DNA from: Clostridiaceae bacterium DTU079
Lineage (GTDB): Bacteria; Bacillota; Clostridia; Acetivibrionales; Acetivibrionaceae
Direction: 5' to 3'
Assembly: GCA_001512505.1 (NCBI GenBank)
Contig: LFSC01000015.1
Span: 1 to 56,922 of the forward strand
DNA length: 56,922 nt
Every line of letters starts with the position of its first letter. Position 1 is the first letter of the stretch. A program made the translations under genes and the position numbers. Below, one piece after another: positions 29,710 through 38,439 of the stretch. Below the pieces are notes generated by a model, which did not search any database, was not told the origin of the DNA, and saw only the letters and a list, made by a program, of their open reading frames with translations.

Positions 29710-31392
29710 TTATTGTATAAGAGTTTCATCCACAACTTCAATTGAAGGTGGAGACACAGGCTCAGATTCCGGTTGCGACGTAGGAGCTACAGTAGGCGCA
29801 GCCTTTTTGGTTCCCCTTTTTATTATTGTCTTATACGTAGCATAGGTACTTCTATGCAGCTTGGTTTTGCTTACAACATTACCGTTTATTTTTACCGTTT
29901 TATAAGTATCCACAACATAACCTGAATGCCCGGACTGAACTACAACGGTTTGACCTTCCGGAAGGCTCGGGTCGTCTATATATTGTACAGGTGCCGGTGT
30001 ATAGCTGATTTGTACGTGACTCAATTCAACCGTCTTACCGGGCTGTTCTTGTGTTCCGTGAATTGTAAAGGTTATGGTATTGTTTTTCACGCTTGATTCA
30101 ATTTTTATAGGCCAGTTTGTGTTATTCTTAAATTTAAAATCAAGGTCATTGTACGATACAGCCGCATCCCTGCCCAAAGGCAGATAACTGACGGAAAACA
30201 TGTGATTTTGCCTATATACCGTTTCAAGGTCTGCAAATAACACGGCATTGTAAAGGGTTGAAGAAACCTGGCAGACTCCTCCGCCGATTCCGTCAACTAT
30301 TTTTCCGTTGACATATTCTGCTGCTGTTTTGTAGCCGTTTTGAACCGTTCTCGGTCCGACAACCTCATTAAACGAAAATACTTCACCGGGAGCAAGGATT
30401 TTGCCGTTAATTTTGGAAGCAGCAATGGATATATTTATGCCCCTGTTATAATTATTGGTGCCTGAAGTGGAAAAATGGGTGCTTGCTGTTGAAAGCTTAT
30501 CCTTAAAAAGCATGGAATTTGCTTTGGCAGTATCTATTTCCGGTTCTTCAAAGGTTACCGGAAGAGTAATTTCGGCACCGGTTTTATCCTGATTTTCGCT
30601 TAAAATTTTCAATAATTCGGACTTATCGATTTTACGTCCGCGAATATGGGGAGTTACGACAACTTTGTTATTTTCAACGGTTGCCTTTGCATTAACGGGT
30701 TCGGATACTATTTTATTATAAATTTCATCCGCATCAACGCTTTTAGGCATGATTGTCACGGAAGGAATCTCAAAAGTTCCGCCTGTGCATGTTTTGATTG
30801 AGTTTTCTATTATTTCCTGGGCTTTTTCCGTGTCAATGGATTCACCGGGACGTCCGATTTGAAGTATAACTTTTGATTCTTCAATAGATATATCTGTTTC
30901 TTTTACAGGGTTTAAAGTTTTTGAATAAAAGCTGTCAATTATATTTTTGACACTGTTTGAATCGAAAGAATAGCTTAAGTCGATATTTAAGCCTTTTCGC
31001 TTGGCACTGATTATGCTTGACAGTCTTTGAAAGACGTTTCCTTTTCTGCCTACCTCTAAAGCCTTTTGTGCAGCCTCCTCAATATTGTATTGCACATTAA
31101 TTTGCGACAGAGAAAATTCCTCGGAAATATCGCCTTTTTTTAAGACAATCTTTGTGTCTTTCAGTTTCTCGGTATAATTTGAGTTCAGACGGTTATAGAT
31201 TTCCTCATAAGACATTTTGCCCACATCAATGCCGTTGATAAATACTCCTTTATGTGTCTTATTGTAGGACAAAGTGAAAAAAATCGCGAAGAAAGACACC
31301 AGCAAAAGGGCAGCCAATAAAATCGACAAAGATATTAAAATTATCCGAGCTTTTGAATTAAAGCTTTTCTTTTGAACCACTGCATCAGTCAT
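29710..31392 (-). CDS. VanW family protein with peptidoglycan-binding and G5 domains
   Basis: 560 residues. A signal anchor helix lies at about 17-41. Two PG_binding_4-type repeats follow (about 80-270; for example GVFINGIDVGKMSYEEIYNRL and the paired KVVVTPHIRGRKID). The VanW domain is at about 315-450, with GEVFSFNEVVGPRT and the core GGGVCQVSSTLYNA. A G5 domain follows at about 455-530, and the tail is rich in Pro, Thr and Glu. The protein probably faces the cell wall. VanW is named from vancomycin clusters but its function is unknown; no other van genes are nearby. A GGAG lies 9 bp before the ATG. Confidence 0.9.
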   Translation of the reverse strand: MTDAVVQKKSFNSKARIILISLSILLAALLLVSFFAIFFTLSYNKTHKGVFINGIDVGKMSYEEIYNRLNSNYTEKLKDTKIVLKKGDISEEFSLSQINVQYNIEEAAQKALEVGRKGNVFQRLSSIISAKRKGLNIDLSYSFDSNSVKNIIDSFYSKTLNPVKETDISIEESKVILQIGRPGESIDTEKAQEIIENSIKTCTGGTFEIPSVTIMPKSVDADEIYNKIVSEPVNAKATVENNKVVVTPHIRGRKIDKSELLKILSENQDKTGAEITLPVTFEEPEIDTAKANSMLFKDKLSTASTHFSTSGTNNYNRGINISIAASKINGKILAPGEVFSFNEVVGPRTVQNGYKTAAEYVNGKIVDGIGGGVCQVSSTLYNAVLFADLETVYRQNHMFSVSYLPLGRDAAVSYNDLDFKFKNNTNWPIKIESSVKNNTITFTIHGTQEQPGKTVELSHVQISYTPAPVQYIDDPSLPEGQTVVVQSGHSGYVVDTYKTVKINGNVVSKTKLHRSTYATYKTIIKRGTKKAAPTVAPTSQPESEPVSPPSIEVVDETLIQ

Positions 31393-31813
31393 AAAAACAC
31401 TCCATATCTTGTATTAATATTAACACTTATTTATTAGACGTTTATTATAATGTTTTGTTCATAAACATACAATATTGAATGATAAAAAATATGTACCTTC
31501 AAAGTCTGTAATGTTTATATCCTCACTATTTAATTATCGCAATTCTAAAGAAAAAAAACAATATATTTTTATGTGTAAAATTGTAACTTTGGGTTAATGC
31601 ATGTGTATATATCAGCATATGTTATAAATCTGTAGACTACAAAAAAATGTATAGCCAGGGAAAATCATGTTTATACTTTTATATGTATGAAAAACACTTA
31701 CTGCATAGAATATAAATGAATAAAATTTTACAGTCTATGCAAATCATTGTTTTCAGTAGTGCTTCAAAAAGAAAAATCGGATCAATTCAAAATAATAATG
31801 TAGGGTGATGAAA
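31393..31813. other. divergent intergenic region (VanW / DUF2508)
   Basis: 421 bp, AT-rich, with no ORF of note. It should hold the promoters of both flanking genes. CATAGAATA near 31705 resembles a sigma-K -10 but lacks a matching -35, so no call is made. Confidence 0.4.
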
Positions 31814-32113
31814 ATGGATATAAACGCACAAAAAAATCATGCCTTTAAAATGATGAAGAATACTATTCTTTCAATAATAAGCAATATTTTAAAGGAGAAG
31901 GACGAAATAGTTTATACCGACCTGAACAGTGAAAAGGAAAACCTTATTGAGAGTATTAACGATGCCAAAAAAGAATGGTTAAGCGCAAGAAATAATTTCG
32001 ATCATGCAGTTGATAGTGATATCATTGATTATTATATTTATAAGATTAAGGCTTATCAGATAAGATATGAGTATCTTTTAAAAAAGGCAAAAGAGAAAGG
32101 AATCAGTGTTTAG
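31814..32113 (+). CDS. DUF2508 (YaaL-like) small protein
   Basis: 99 residues from ATG 31814, with GGGTGAT about 4 nt upstream; starts at 31805 or 31808 are also possible but sit inside the ribosome site. It is a charged helical protein, for example SINDAKKEWLSARNNFDHAV and IIDYYIYKIKAYQIRYEYLLKKA as separate segments. This matches DUF2508/YaaL, a small family found next to bofA in Firmicutes. Its function is unknown. The next gene, bofA, starts 152 bp later. Confidence 0.8.
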   Translation: MDINAQKNHAFKMMKNTILSIISNILKEKDEIVYTDLNSEKENLIESINDAKKEWLSARNNFDHAVDSDIIDYYIYKIKAYQIRYEYLLKKAKEKGISV

Positions 32114-32265
32114 TCTTTATTTTGGTTTTTCTTTTTGTAATAAAATCTTGAACATGCTTATATATTAATATTGAAGATTTAATACCTAATTATAACAGTA
32201 TATATAATGATATAAACATACTTGTTTTAACCAAAATACAAAGGTGAGAGCGGAGTGAAATCGGC

Positions 32266-32538
32266 ATGTTTCAAGAATACCAAGTGGTATTTGCATATAT
32301 TATTGGAATAATACTTCTATATTTTTTAGGAAGGTATTTGGCAGATCCTATGAAAATTGTCGTTAGATTAATATTTAATACCGTACTTGGTACCGTATCC
32401 TTATTGGGAATAAACCTAGCAGGCAGTTTATTTAACTATCATATTGCATTAAATCCTGTAACCGCTCTTATTTCCGGTATTTTAGGAATACCCGGGGTAT
32501 TGCTTCTGGTAGTTTTGAAACAAGTCTATCAGATATAA
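32266..32538 (+). CDS. bofA: BofA-family sigma-K processing inhibitor
   Basis: 90 residues with three hydrophobic segments (about 6-24, 32-54 and 62-85). It shows the BofA pattern LYFLGRYLADPMKIVVRLI, LGINLAGSLF and NPVTALISGILGIPGV. In Bacillus BofA holds the SpoIVFB protease inactive in the outer forespore membrane until a forespore signal arrives, delaying sigma-K. Its place after the DUF2508 gene supports the call. No SpoIVFB or pro-sigma-K gene is in this window, so the pathway itself is only inferred. Confidence 0.9.
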   Translation: MFQEYQVVFAYIIGIILLYFLGRYLADPMKIVVRLIFNTVLGTVSLLGINLAGSLFNYHIALNPVTALISGILGIPGVLLLVVLKQVYQI

Positions 32539-32662
32539 GGTAAATAAATCCTGTCTTTTGATTCACAACCCGTAAATTGAATAAAATCGATAAAATATTG
32601 TATACAATGAACATAGTGGCCCTAATTCGTTATAGATGCGAAGCGGGCTTAAATAAGTTTTC

Positions 32663-32691
32663 TTGACAAAAAATAAACAAACATTTATACT
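32663..32691 (+). promoter_or_regulatory. promoter of the por operon
   Basis: A perfect TTGACA (32663-32668) and TATACT (32686-32691) lie 17 bp apart. The first por ATG is 119 bp downstream, leaving a leader of about 110 nt in which no riboswitch was recognised. Confidence 0.8.
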
Positions 32692-32809
32692 TTAATCTGT
32701 ATTAGTTTATGTTGTTAAAATATAAAGTTGTGTTTTATCAAACATAAAACTGTTGATCTGTGTTACTCACAGGTTCTATATATTTATAATCAATGAGGAG
32801 GGTTACCAA

Positions 32810-33388
32810 ATGGGCAAGGTTGTCGAAATCAGATGGCATGGTCGCGGTGGACAAGGTGCTAAAACTGCATCTTTGCTTTTAGCTGATGCTGCATTCAACA
32901 CCGGGAAATACATTCAAGGTTTTCCCGAATACGGTCCGGAAAGAATGGGTGCACCCATTACGGCCTATAACAGAATAAGTGACGAAAGGCTTACCATTCA
33001 CAGTAATATTTATGAGCCTGATTATGTGGTAGTGGTAGATGATACTCTTTTAACATCGGTAGATGTTACAGCAGGGCTTAAAGAAAGCGGGGCTATTATT
33101 GTTAATACTTCCAAGTCCCCCGAAGAAATAAGACCGCTTTTAAAGGGTTATAAAGGAAAGGTTTGTACAATTGATGCAAAAACTATTTCCATTGAAACCT
33201 TGGGCAAATATTTCCCGAACACTCCTATGCTTGGAGCTGTAGTAAAGGTTAGCGGAGTAATGGACGAGAAAAAATTCCTCGAAGATATGGTGGGCTCGTT
33301 TAAGCATAAATTTGCTAGTAAACCTGAGGTTATTGAAGGAAATATTAAGGCTCTTGAGAGATCACTGCAGGAGGTGAAAGGTTTATGA
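32810..33388 (+). CDS. porG: pyruvate:ferredoxin oxidoreductase, gamma subunit
   Basis: 192 residues from ATG 32810, with GAGGAGG upstream; an earlier in-frame start at 32753 has no ribosome site. It begins MGKVVEIRWHGRGGQGAKTA, the typical gamma-subunit opening, and contains GFPEYGPERMGAPITAYNRI. The gamma subunit joins alpha, beta and delta in the four-subunit enzyme that oxidises pyruvate to acetyl-CoA and CO2 and reduces ferredoxin. The stop overlaps the start of porD by 4 bp. Substrate specificity (pyruvate or a branched 2-oxoacid) cannot be settled by sequence reading alone. Confidence 0.9.
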   Translation: MGKVVEIRWHGRGGQGAKTASLLLADAAFNTGKYIQGFPEYGPERMGAPITAYNRISDERLTIHSNIYEPDYVVVVDDTLLTSVDVTAGLKESGAIIVNTSKSPEEIRPLLKGYKGKVCTIDAKTISIETLGKYFPNTPMLGAVVKVSGVMDEKKFLEDMVGSFKHKFASKPEVIEGNIKALERSLQEVKGL

Positions 33389-33690
33389 GCAAAAAGGAAT
33401 TAAAAACTGTTAGTGCCGATGCTAATTGGAAGGAAATAACGCCCGGTGGATTAATTGATTCTTCCGGAAATGCACATTTATTTAAAACCGGTGACTGGCG
33501 TTCCATGAAGCCTATATGGAATGCTGAAAAGTGCAAACAGTGTCTTTTGTGTCATCCTGTTTGCCCCGATTCTTCAATATTGGTAAAAGACGGCAAAATG
33601 GCGGGTATTGATTATGATCACTGCAAGGGTTGTGGCGTATGTGCAAAGGCTTGTCCTTTCAAAGCCATAGACTTTGTGGAAGAAGGATAA
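33385..33690 (+). CDS. porD: pyruvate:ferredoxin oxidoreductase, delta (ferredoxin-like) subunit
   Basis: 101 residues. Two [4Fe-4S] cluster motifs are present: CKQCLLCHPVCPDSS (about residues 50-64) and CKGCGVCAKACPFKAI (about 79-94). The subunit carries electrons from the catalytic site to external ferredoxin. Its ATG overlaps the porG stop. The N-terminal 45 residues before the clusters are typical of por delta subunits. It precedes porA by 15 bp, with a good ribosome site AAGGAGG. Confidence 0.93.
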   Translation: MSKKELKTVSADANWKEITPGGLIDSSGNAHLFKTGDWRSMKPIWNAEKCKQCLLCHPVCPDSSILVKDGKMAGIDYDHCKGCGVCAKACPFKAIDFVEEG

Positions 33691-33705
33691 AGGAGGGGAA
33701 ATGAA

Positions 33706-34890
33706 ATGGCTATTAGAGAGAGATTAAGCGGTAATGAAGCGACAGCAATCGCTATGAAGCAGATAAATCCCGATGTAGTTGCAGCGTTTCCGATAACACC
33801 GTCTACAGAGGTTCCTCAGTATTTTGCATCCTTTGTTGCGGACGGTTCTGTTGATACGGAGTTTGTTGCTGTGGAATCGGAGCACAGTGCAATGTCGGCA
33901 TGTATAGGTGCACAGGCTGCAGGCGGAAGGGCAATGACTGCTACATCTGCCAACGGTTTGGCACTTATGTGGGAGCTTTTATATATAGCGGCAAGTTCAA
34001 GATTGCCAATTGTAATGGCAACAATAAACAGGGCACTTTCCGGTCCTATTAATATTCACAATGACCATAGTGATGCTATGGGTGCAAGGGATTCGGGATG
34101 GATACAGCTGTACAGCGAAACCAACCAGGAAGCTTACGATAACATGCTTATGGCTCACAGGATTGCCGAACATCCTGATGTAATGCTTCCTCTTATGGTA
34201 TGTCAGGATGGATTTATTACATCCCATGCAATAGAAAATATTGATCTCTTGGAAGACGACAAAGTTAAGGCTTTTGTCGGTGAGTATAATCCGGAGCACT
34301 ATCTTTTAAATAAAGAAAACCCAATTGCTGTAGGACCGTTGGATTTGCAGCCTTATTATTTTGAACATAAGAAACAGCAGGCTGAAGCAATGAAAAATGC
34401 AAAGAAGGTTATTCTTGACGTTTCGGAAGAGTTCTATAAGCTCACAGGCAGAAAGTACGGATTGTTTGAAGAATACAAAACAGATGATGCGGATGCTGTA
34501 ATTGTATTAATCAACTCAACAGCCGGTACTGCAAAGTATGTTGCTGATCAGTACAGAGCACAGGGCAAAAAAGTTGGTGTGATAAAGATAAGAGTATACA
34601 GACCTTTCCCTGTGGATGAAATAGCACAAGCTTTATCCAAGTTTAAGGCAGTAGCTGTTCTTGATAAGGCAGACAGCTTTAATGCAGCAGGGGGACCGTT
34701 GTTTACCGATATAACAAGTGCTCTCTATGCAAAGGGAATATTCGGTCCTAAGGTAATAAACTATATTTACGGTCTGGGCGGAAGAGACGTTAGGACTAAT
34801 GATATAGAGGTTGTTTATAATAAATTGTTAGAAATCGCAGAGACGGGTAAATTAGATTCAGTTTATAATTACCTGGGCGTTAGAGAATAG
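33706..34890 (+). CDS. porA: pyruvate:ferredoxin oxidoreductase, alpha subunit
   Basis: 394 residues. The N-terminal pyrimidine-binding domain includes SGNEATAIAMKQINPDVVAA and FPITPSTEVPQYF, then VESEHSAMSACIGAQAAGGR and TATSANGLALMWELLYIAAS. The middle has the family sequence INIHNDHSDAMGARDSGWIQ. The C-terminal domain (about 255-375) includes GKKVGVIKIRVYRPFP. With porB it forms the thiamine-diphosphate active site. It follows porD by 15 bp and precedes porB by 12 bp. Confidence 0.93.
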   Translation: MAIRERLSGNEATAIAMKQINPDVVAAFPITPSTEVPQYFASFVADGSVDTEFVAVESEHSAMSACIGAQAAGGRAMTATSANGLALMWELLYIAASSRLPIVMATINRALSGPINIHNDHSDAMGARDSGWIQLYSETNQEAYDNMLMAHRIAEHPDVMLPLMVCQDGFITSHAIENIDLLEDDKVKAFVGEYNPEHYLLNKENPIAVGPLDLQPYYFEHKKQQAEAMKNAKKVILDVSEEFYKLTGRKYGLFEEYKTDDADAVIVLINSTAGTAKYVADQYRAQGKKVGVIKIRVYRPFPVDEIAQALSKFKAVAVLDKADSFNAAGGPLFTDITSALYAKGIFGPKVINYIYGLGGRDVRTNDIEVVYNKLLEIAETGKLDSVYNYLGVRE

Positions 34891-34902
34891 GAGGTGCGGT
34901 AA

Positions 34903-35838
34903 ATGGCTTATAATGTAAAAGAGGTAGCTCAAAAACCCGACAGACTTACCGGTGGACACAGGATGTGTGCAGGTTGTGGAGCACCTGTGGTAGTAAGAAA
35001 TGTGCTTAAGGCATTAAAACCGGAAGATCATGCGGTTATAGGCAGTGCAACCGGTTGTTTGGAAGTTTCAACATTTATTTATCCATATACAGCATGGACG
35101 GATTCCTTTATTCATAATGCATTTGAAAATGCTGCCGCTACAATATCCGGTGCGGAGGCAGCATATGTAGCAATGAAGAGAAAAGGAAAAATTAATGGGG
35201 AGACCAAGTTTATCGCATTCGGTGGGGACGGCGGAACCTATGACATTGGATTGCAGTCACTGTCCGGTGCTATGGAAAGAGGACATGACATGGTTTATGT
35301 ATGCTATGACAACGGAGCATACATGAACACAGGTATTCAAAGGTCTTCTGCTACTCCTAAATATGCCGATACTACGACTTCACCTGCAGGAAAGAAAATC
35401 CCGGGTAAACTTCAGCCTAGAAAAGACCTTACAGAGGTTATGGCAAATCATCATTTGCCCTATGTTGCACAGACAGCTCTGATTGGAAATATGAAGGACC
35501 TTTATGAGAAGTCCGAAAAGGCAATTTATACTCCGGGGCCGGCATTTTTGAATGTATTGGCTCCATGTCCGAGAGGATGGAGGTACAATACTCCGGATCT
35601 TATGGAAGTAAGCAAGATGGCTGTTGAAACTTGCTTCTGGCCGCTTTATGAAGTTATCGACGGCAAGTATATTATTAACTACAAGCCGAAGAACAAGCTG
35701 CCGGTAAAAGAATTCTTGAAGATGCAGGGAAGATTTAAGCACTTATTCAAGGCCGGAAATGAGCATATGCTGGAAGAAATTCAACAGGAAGTTGACAGAA
35801 GATGGGAAGCACTTCTTAGGTTGGCCGGCGAAGCTTAA
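34903..35838 (+). CDS. porB: pyruvate:ferredoxin oxidoreductase, beta subunit
   Basis: 311 residues. The N-terminal cysteine motif HRMCAGCGAPVVVRNVL helps bind a [4Fe-4S] cluster. The thiamine-diphosphate motif is seen as GGDGGTYDIGLQSLSGAMER followed about 20 residues later by CYDNGAYMNTG. The C-terminal part has NVLAPCPRGWRY. The ATG has GGAGG 8 nt upstream. The operon ends with the terminator at 35903-35949. The order gamma-delta-alpha-beta is that of archaeal and Thermotoga-like four-subunit enzymes, not the single-chain clostridial PFOR. Confidence 0.93.
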   Translation: MAYNVKEVAQKPDRLTGGHRMCAGCGAPVVVRNVLKALKPEDHAVIGSATGCLEVSTFIYPYTAWTDSFIHNAFENAAATISGAEAAYVAMKRKGKINGETKFIAFGGDGGTYDIGLQSLSGAMERGHDMVYVCYDNGAYMNTGIQRSSATPKYADTTTSPAGKKIPGKLQPRKDLTEVMANHHLPYVAQTALIGNMKDLYEKSEKAIYTPGPAFLNVLAPCPRGWRYNTPDLMEVSKMAVETCFWPLYEVIDGKYIINYKPKNKLPVKEFLKMQGRFKHLFKAGNEHMLEEIQQEVDRRWEALLRLAGEA

Positions 35839-35902
35839 ACCGGATGAAGTTAAATTAAACCCAAGAAGTATTAAGCTTACATTAATTAAATCTGCTAATA
35901 AT

Positions 35903-35949
35903 AAAACTGTCAGTAAGGGTACGGGAAAATCCTTTCTGACAGTTTTTTT
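35903..35949 (+). terminator. terminator of the por operon
   Basis: AAAACTGTCAG (35903-35913) pairs with CTGACAGTTTT (35936 onward); an inner AAGG/CCTT pairing extends the stem. Seven T follow CTGACAG. The T-run ends 18 bp before the agrD-like stop, so this may also limit antisense reading. Confidence 0.8.
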
Positions 35950-35966
35950 CGATTTATGGGCTTAGA

Positions 35967-36092
35967 TTATTTATTCAGTAATTTCTTTGGAACTTTGGGC
36001 TGGTAAAAGAAAAATAAACATGCACAGCTTGAGGAAATCGTTGTAATAATATAAAGAACAATGGAGACTAAGCTAAGGACTTTTTTAAACAT
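35967..36092 (-). CDS. agrD: AgrD-like cyclic autoinducer peptide precursor
   Basis: 41 residues, too short for the usual ORF cutoff. The ATG is rc of 36090-36092 and GGGAGGG lies about 8 nt upstream. The N-terminal 22 residues (MFKKVLSLVSIVLYIITTIS then SS) form an amphipathic or hydrophobic leader. The core is CACLFFFYQP, and the tail is PKVPKKLLNK, ending TAA. The pattern Cys-(X5)-Gln-Pro-X-X-Pro matches the cyclic lactone autoinducer family; as I recall, C. perfringens AgrD has CLWFTHQP. By that alignment the ring would be Cys25-Leu-Phe-Phe-Phe29. AgrB, which would cyclise it, is not in the window. The 279-residue membrane protein upstream may be its receptor or partner. Confidence 0.8.
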   Translation of the reverse strand: MFKKVLSLVSIVLYIITTISSSCACLFFFYQPKVPKKLLNK

Positions 36093-36305
36093 ATTATTTC
36101 CCTCCCATATATGTTTTTATACCAGTTATACAGGTCCATATTCGGTATCTCTCTCAATAAGTTTTGCAATAAACATTCAGATTACTGTTTAAGTATATTG
36201 CAAGACGGTCTTTCATTATGATATTGTTTTTAAAACCTTATCAAGGCGTAATATAAGCATATGCTTTAAAAAAGTTAAAGTGAACTTATAATCCGCCGGT
36301 AAGGG

Positions 36306-37145
36306 TTATTGGTCCAAAATATGTTCTTTTAACGCGCTTAATGCTTCAATAGCCTCATTATAGTTTTGTTCTTTAAGAAGACCTTGTACATAATCCAGGT
36401 TCTGAATGACTTCGTTATTGTTAAGAGTATTTTTATTTTTATAAAACGTATAAACACTTTTTACTGCCCGTGTCAAAATGATGGTTACAAATATAGTTAT
36501 ATATATGTTTAATCTCAATAAATAAGTATTTTGTGGAGGAATCGTCGAATTTGTATCAATAAGCAGCATTCGTGCCATTAAAAAGGTCAGAAATCCGAGG
36601 GTACATATGGCTATCAAGTAAACAAACAATTGTACATAGTATTCATTCACCATATTATTCGGATACTCCATATTAATAATCTTAAATTTAAAGCGGTAGA
36701 AAATTAATGCTAAAATCGACTGAAGTAAACGAATTACAAAAAATGTTGTATAATAGTGCACTGGGTTTTCCATAAAACCATTGCTGTTCTCTACTTCTAA
36801 AATAGAACCTATTATGACCGACACAGGTATTTCAATAAGTAACAGCAGTGAAAAAGCGAATATTGAAGCAGCGATGGATTCATAAAATTTAAATTTCATT
36901 ATAAATATTATTAAAATAATGTATGAAAACAGAATCAGCAATGTGCTTTCTGCTCCCAAACCCAGCTTTTCCTTCAAGAGGTAGCTTATAACTACCATTA
37001 ATGAACATACAGCCAGAAACCTAAAGTAATTTGACCGAGTTTTAAAATAACTGTACTTTCCGATTGCAAAAGATCCTAAAAAAATAAATAACAATTGTTC
37101 CGGAAAGCTTACCAGTAAAAACTTTAAAAAAGACATATCCTGCAT
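36306..37145 (-). CDS. polytopic membrane protein upstream of agrD-like gene
   Basis: 279 residues from ATG 37143-37145, preceded by GAGGTG; a GTG 9 bp earlier is less likely. Six or seven hydrophobic segments lie at about 8-28, 40-57, 66-84, 90-115, 132-150, 170-193 and 210-229. A short cytoplasmic tail follows (about 235-279), with a helical LDYVQGLLKEQNYNEAIEAL. The layout resembles the sensor half of an AgrC-type receptor without a kinase domain: there is no H-box or ATP-binding motif. Alternatively it is an unrelated membrane protein. It sits between an XRE regulator (98-bp gap with a palindrome) and the AgrD-like gene. Confidence 0.6.
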   Translation of the reverse strand: MQDMSFLKFLLVSFPEQLLFIFLGSFAIGKYSYFKTRSNYFRFLAVCSLMVVISYLLKEKLGLGAESTLLILFSYIILIIFIMKFKFYESIAASIFAFSLLLLIEIPVSVIIGSILEVENSNGFMENPVHYYTTFFVIRLLQSILALIFYRFKFKIINMEYPNNMVNEYYVQLFVYLIAICTLGFLTFLMARMLLIDTNSTIPPQNTYLLRLNIYITIFVTIILTRAVKSVYTFYKNKNTLNNNEVIQNLDYVQGLLKEQNYNEAIEALSALKEHILDQ

Positions 37146-37198
37146 TATAACCACACCTCTGAATTATTTTAAAATATAGCAAACAGCTTAACATTAGT

Positions 37199-37234
37199 CA
37201 AGTTTAACAAACATTATTTCCCTTGCTAAACTTG
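37199..37234. promoter_or_regulatory. possible operator palindrome between regulator and membrane gene
   Basis: CAAGTTTA (37199-37206) and TAAACTTG (37227-37234) form a perfect inverted repeat, with ACAA and TTGC partly extending it. The centre spacing is 20 bp. The gap is only about 100 bp, so it could be an operator for the XRE protein, or part of a hairpin. Confidence 0.5.
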
Positions 37235-37247
37235 TATTGCCTATGAA

Positions 37248-37961
37248 TTATGCTTCCTTTTCTTTTGCAATGGTATCGACCAACAGCTTTAAAGTGTCAG
37301 GATTTATATTTTTCTTTTGCGCTTCCATAGCCACTTTAATATAAGGAATATTTTCTTCGGAAGATAGAAAGGTTTTGATGTCATTGCGTAGATTATAGAA
37401 AAAGGCATATTCTTTTGGAAAAGGTTCCTGATACAATTTATTTTTGTTTTGATGATATTTTTTTCTTTCTATCTTCAGTGTTTCTTTATTATTTGGAGTG
37501 TACCAAAAGTCCATTGTGACCTCTGCATATTTTGAAAGAATATGCAGTGTTCCGGGAAAAGGCTCTATATCACCTTTTAAATAGCTTTTTATTTGATAAG
37601 GCTTTATCTGATATCCTGTTTTTTTATAAATATCCTGAGAAAACTCTTCAATAGTCATGTTTTCAATTAAAAGATTAAGATTATTAACAAAAATATCTAA
37701 AGATAATTTTCTGTAAGCATTGTTTTCATCACTCAAATACCCGGCTGCCTTCATTAGTTCTTCATATGGATAACCGTATGCTTTTGATATGATTTTTAAT
37801 GTTTCCGGCTTTGGATTGGAATCTTTACCTGTACGGGGATCGACACCCTTTTCAAGAATACTTAAGTATGAATAACTGATTCCCATTTTCTTTGCTGCCT
37901 GTCTAATAGACCATTTTTTACTAAGTCTTATTTCTCGAAACAGTGCTCCTAAATTGCTCAT
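37248..37961 (-). CDS. XRE-family transcriptional regulator
   Basis: 237 residues from ATG 37959-37961 (AAGGTGGG upstream). The N-terminal helix-turn-helix (about 1-70) contains FREIRLSKKWSIRQAAKKMG and ISYSYLSILEKG, the XRE/Cro pattern. A second, weaker helical domain (about 90-140, IEEFSQDIYKKTGYQIKPYQ then KSYLKGDIEP) may be another helix-turn-helix. The C-terminal part is charged. Genes with this organisation often control linked membrane or peptide genes, so control of the downstream membrane-agrD genes is an inference. No protease (metallopeptidase) domain is attached. Confidence 0.8.
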   Translation of the reverse strand: MSNLGALFREIRLSKKWSIRQAAKKMGISYSYLSILEKGVDPRTGKDSNPKPETLKIISKAYGYPYEELMKAAGYLSDENNAYRKLSLDIFVNNLNLLIENMTIEEFSQDIYKKTGYQIKPYQIKSYLKGDIEPFPGTLHILSKYAEVTMDFWYTPNNKETLKIERKKYHQNKNKLYQEPFPKEYAFFYNLRNDIKTFLSSEENIPYIKVAMEAQKKNINPDTLKLLVDTIAKEKEA

Positions 37962-38439
37962 GTTACCCACCTTATACCAGATAATATACAATCAAATCAA
38001 ATACAAAATATATATTATATGTCTTAATAAAAATATATAAATATATATTACATGGCATAATTTTAATACAAATGGATGAATTTATCAAAGAGTAATATTT
38101 ATTTTTTTTAAGCCAATTATTGACAAGCTGCAATTAATAGTATAACATAACGTGTAAAAGCTTGTTATTTTTCACCTTGATTTCAGATTATTTTAAGATT
38201 AGAAAATAATTAATATGCTGAAAAATTATTGAATTAAATGTTATAGTTTCTACATATTGAGGTAAATATTGAAGCATGTAAATAATAAAATATAAATATA
38301 TTAATTAAGATAAAATGCAAAGTAAAGGCATTTGAGCAGTTAAAACCACGGAAAATCGGCATACAAAACACAGACTTTACCGGTATTGTAAGCAGTATTA
38401 TTCACTTAAAATATATTTCTGAAAGGGTGAATTGCAAAA
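37962..38439. other. intergenic region between XRE gene and 38440 gene
   Basis: 478 bp, strongly AT-rich. A possible plus-strand promoter is TTGACA (38120-38125) with TAACAT (38143-38148), spacing 17. No ORF or clear repeat is seen. The divergent XRE promoter must lie in the first 150 bp. Confidence 0.4.

Noticed and set aside
29710..31392. Vancomycin resistance gene
   Set aside because: VanW domains are common in Clostridia cell-wall proteins. No vanHAX-like genes are nearby, so resistance should not be inferred.
31700..31715. Sigma-K promoter for the DUF2508-bofA genes
   Set aside because: CATAGAATA fits the -10 form, but no AC-type -35 is at the right distance.
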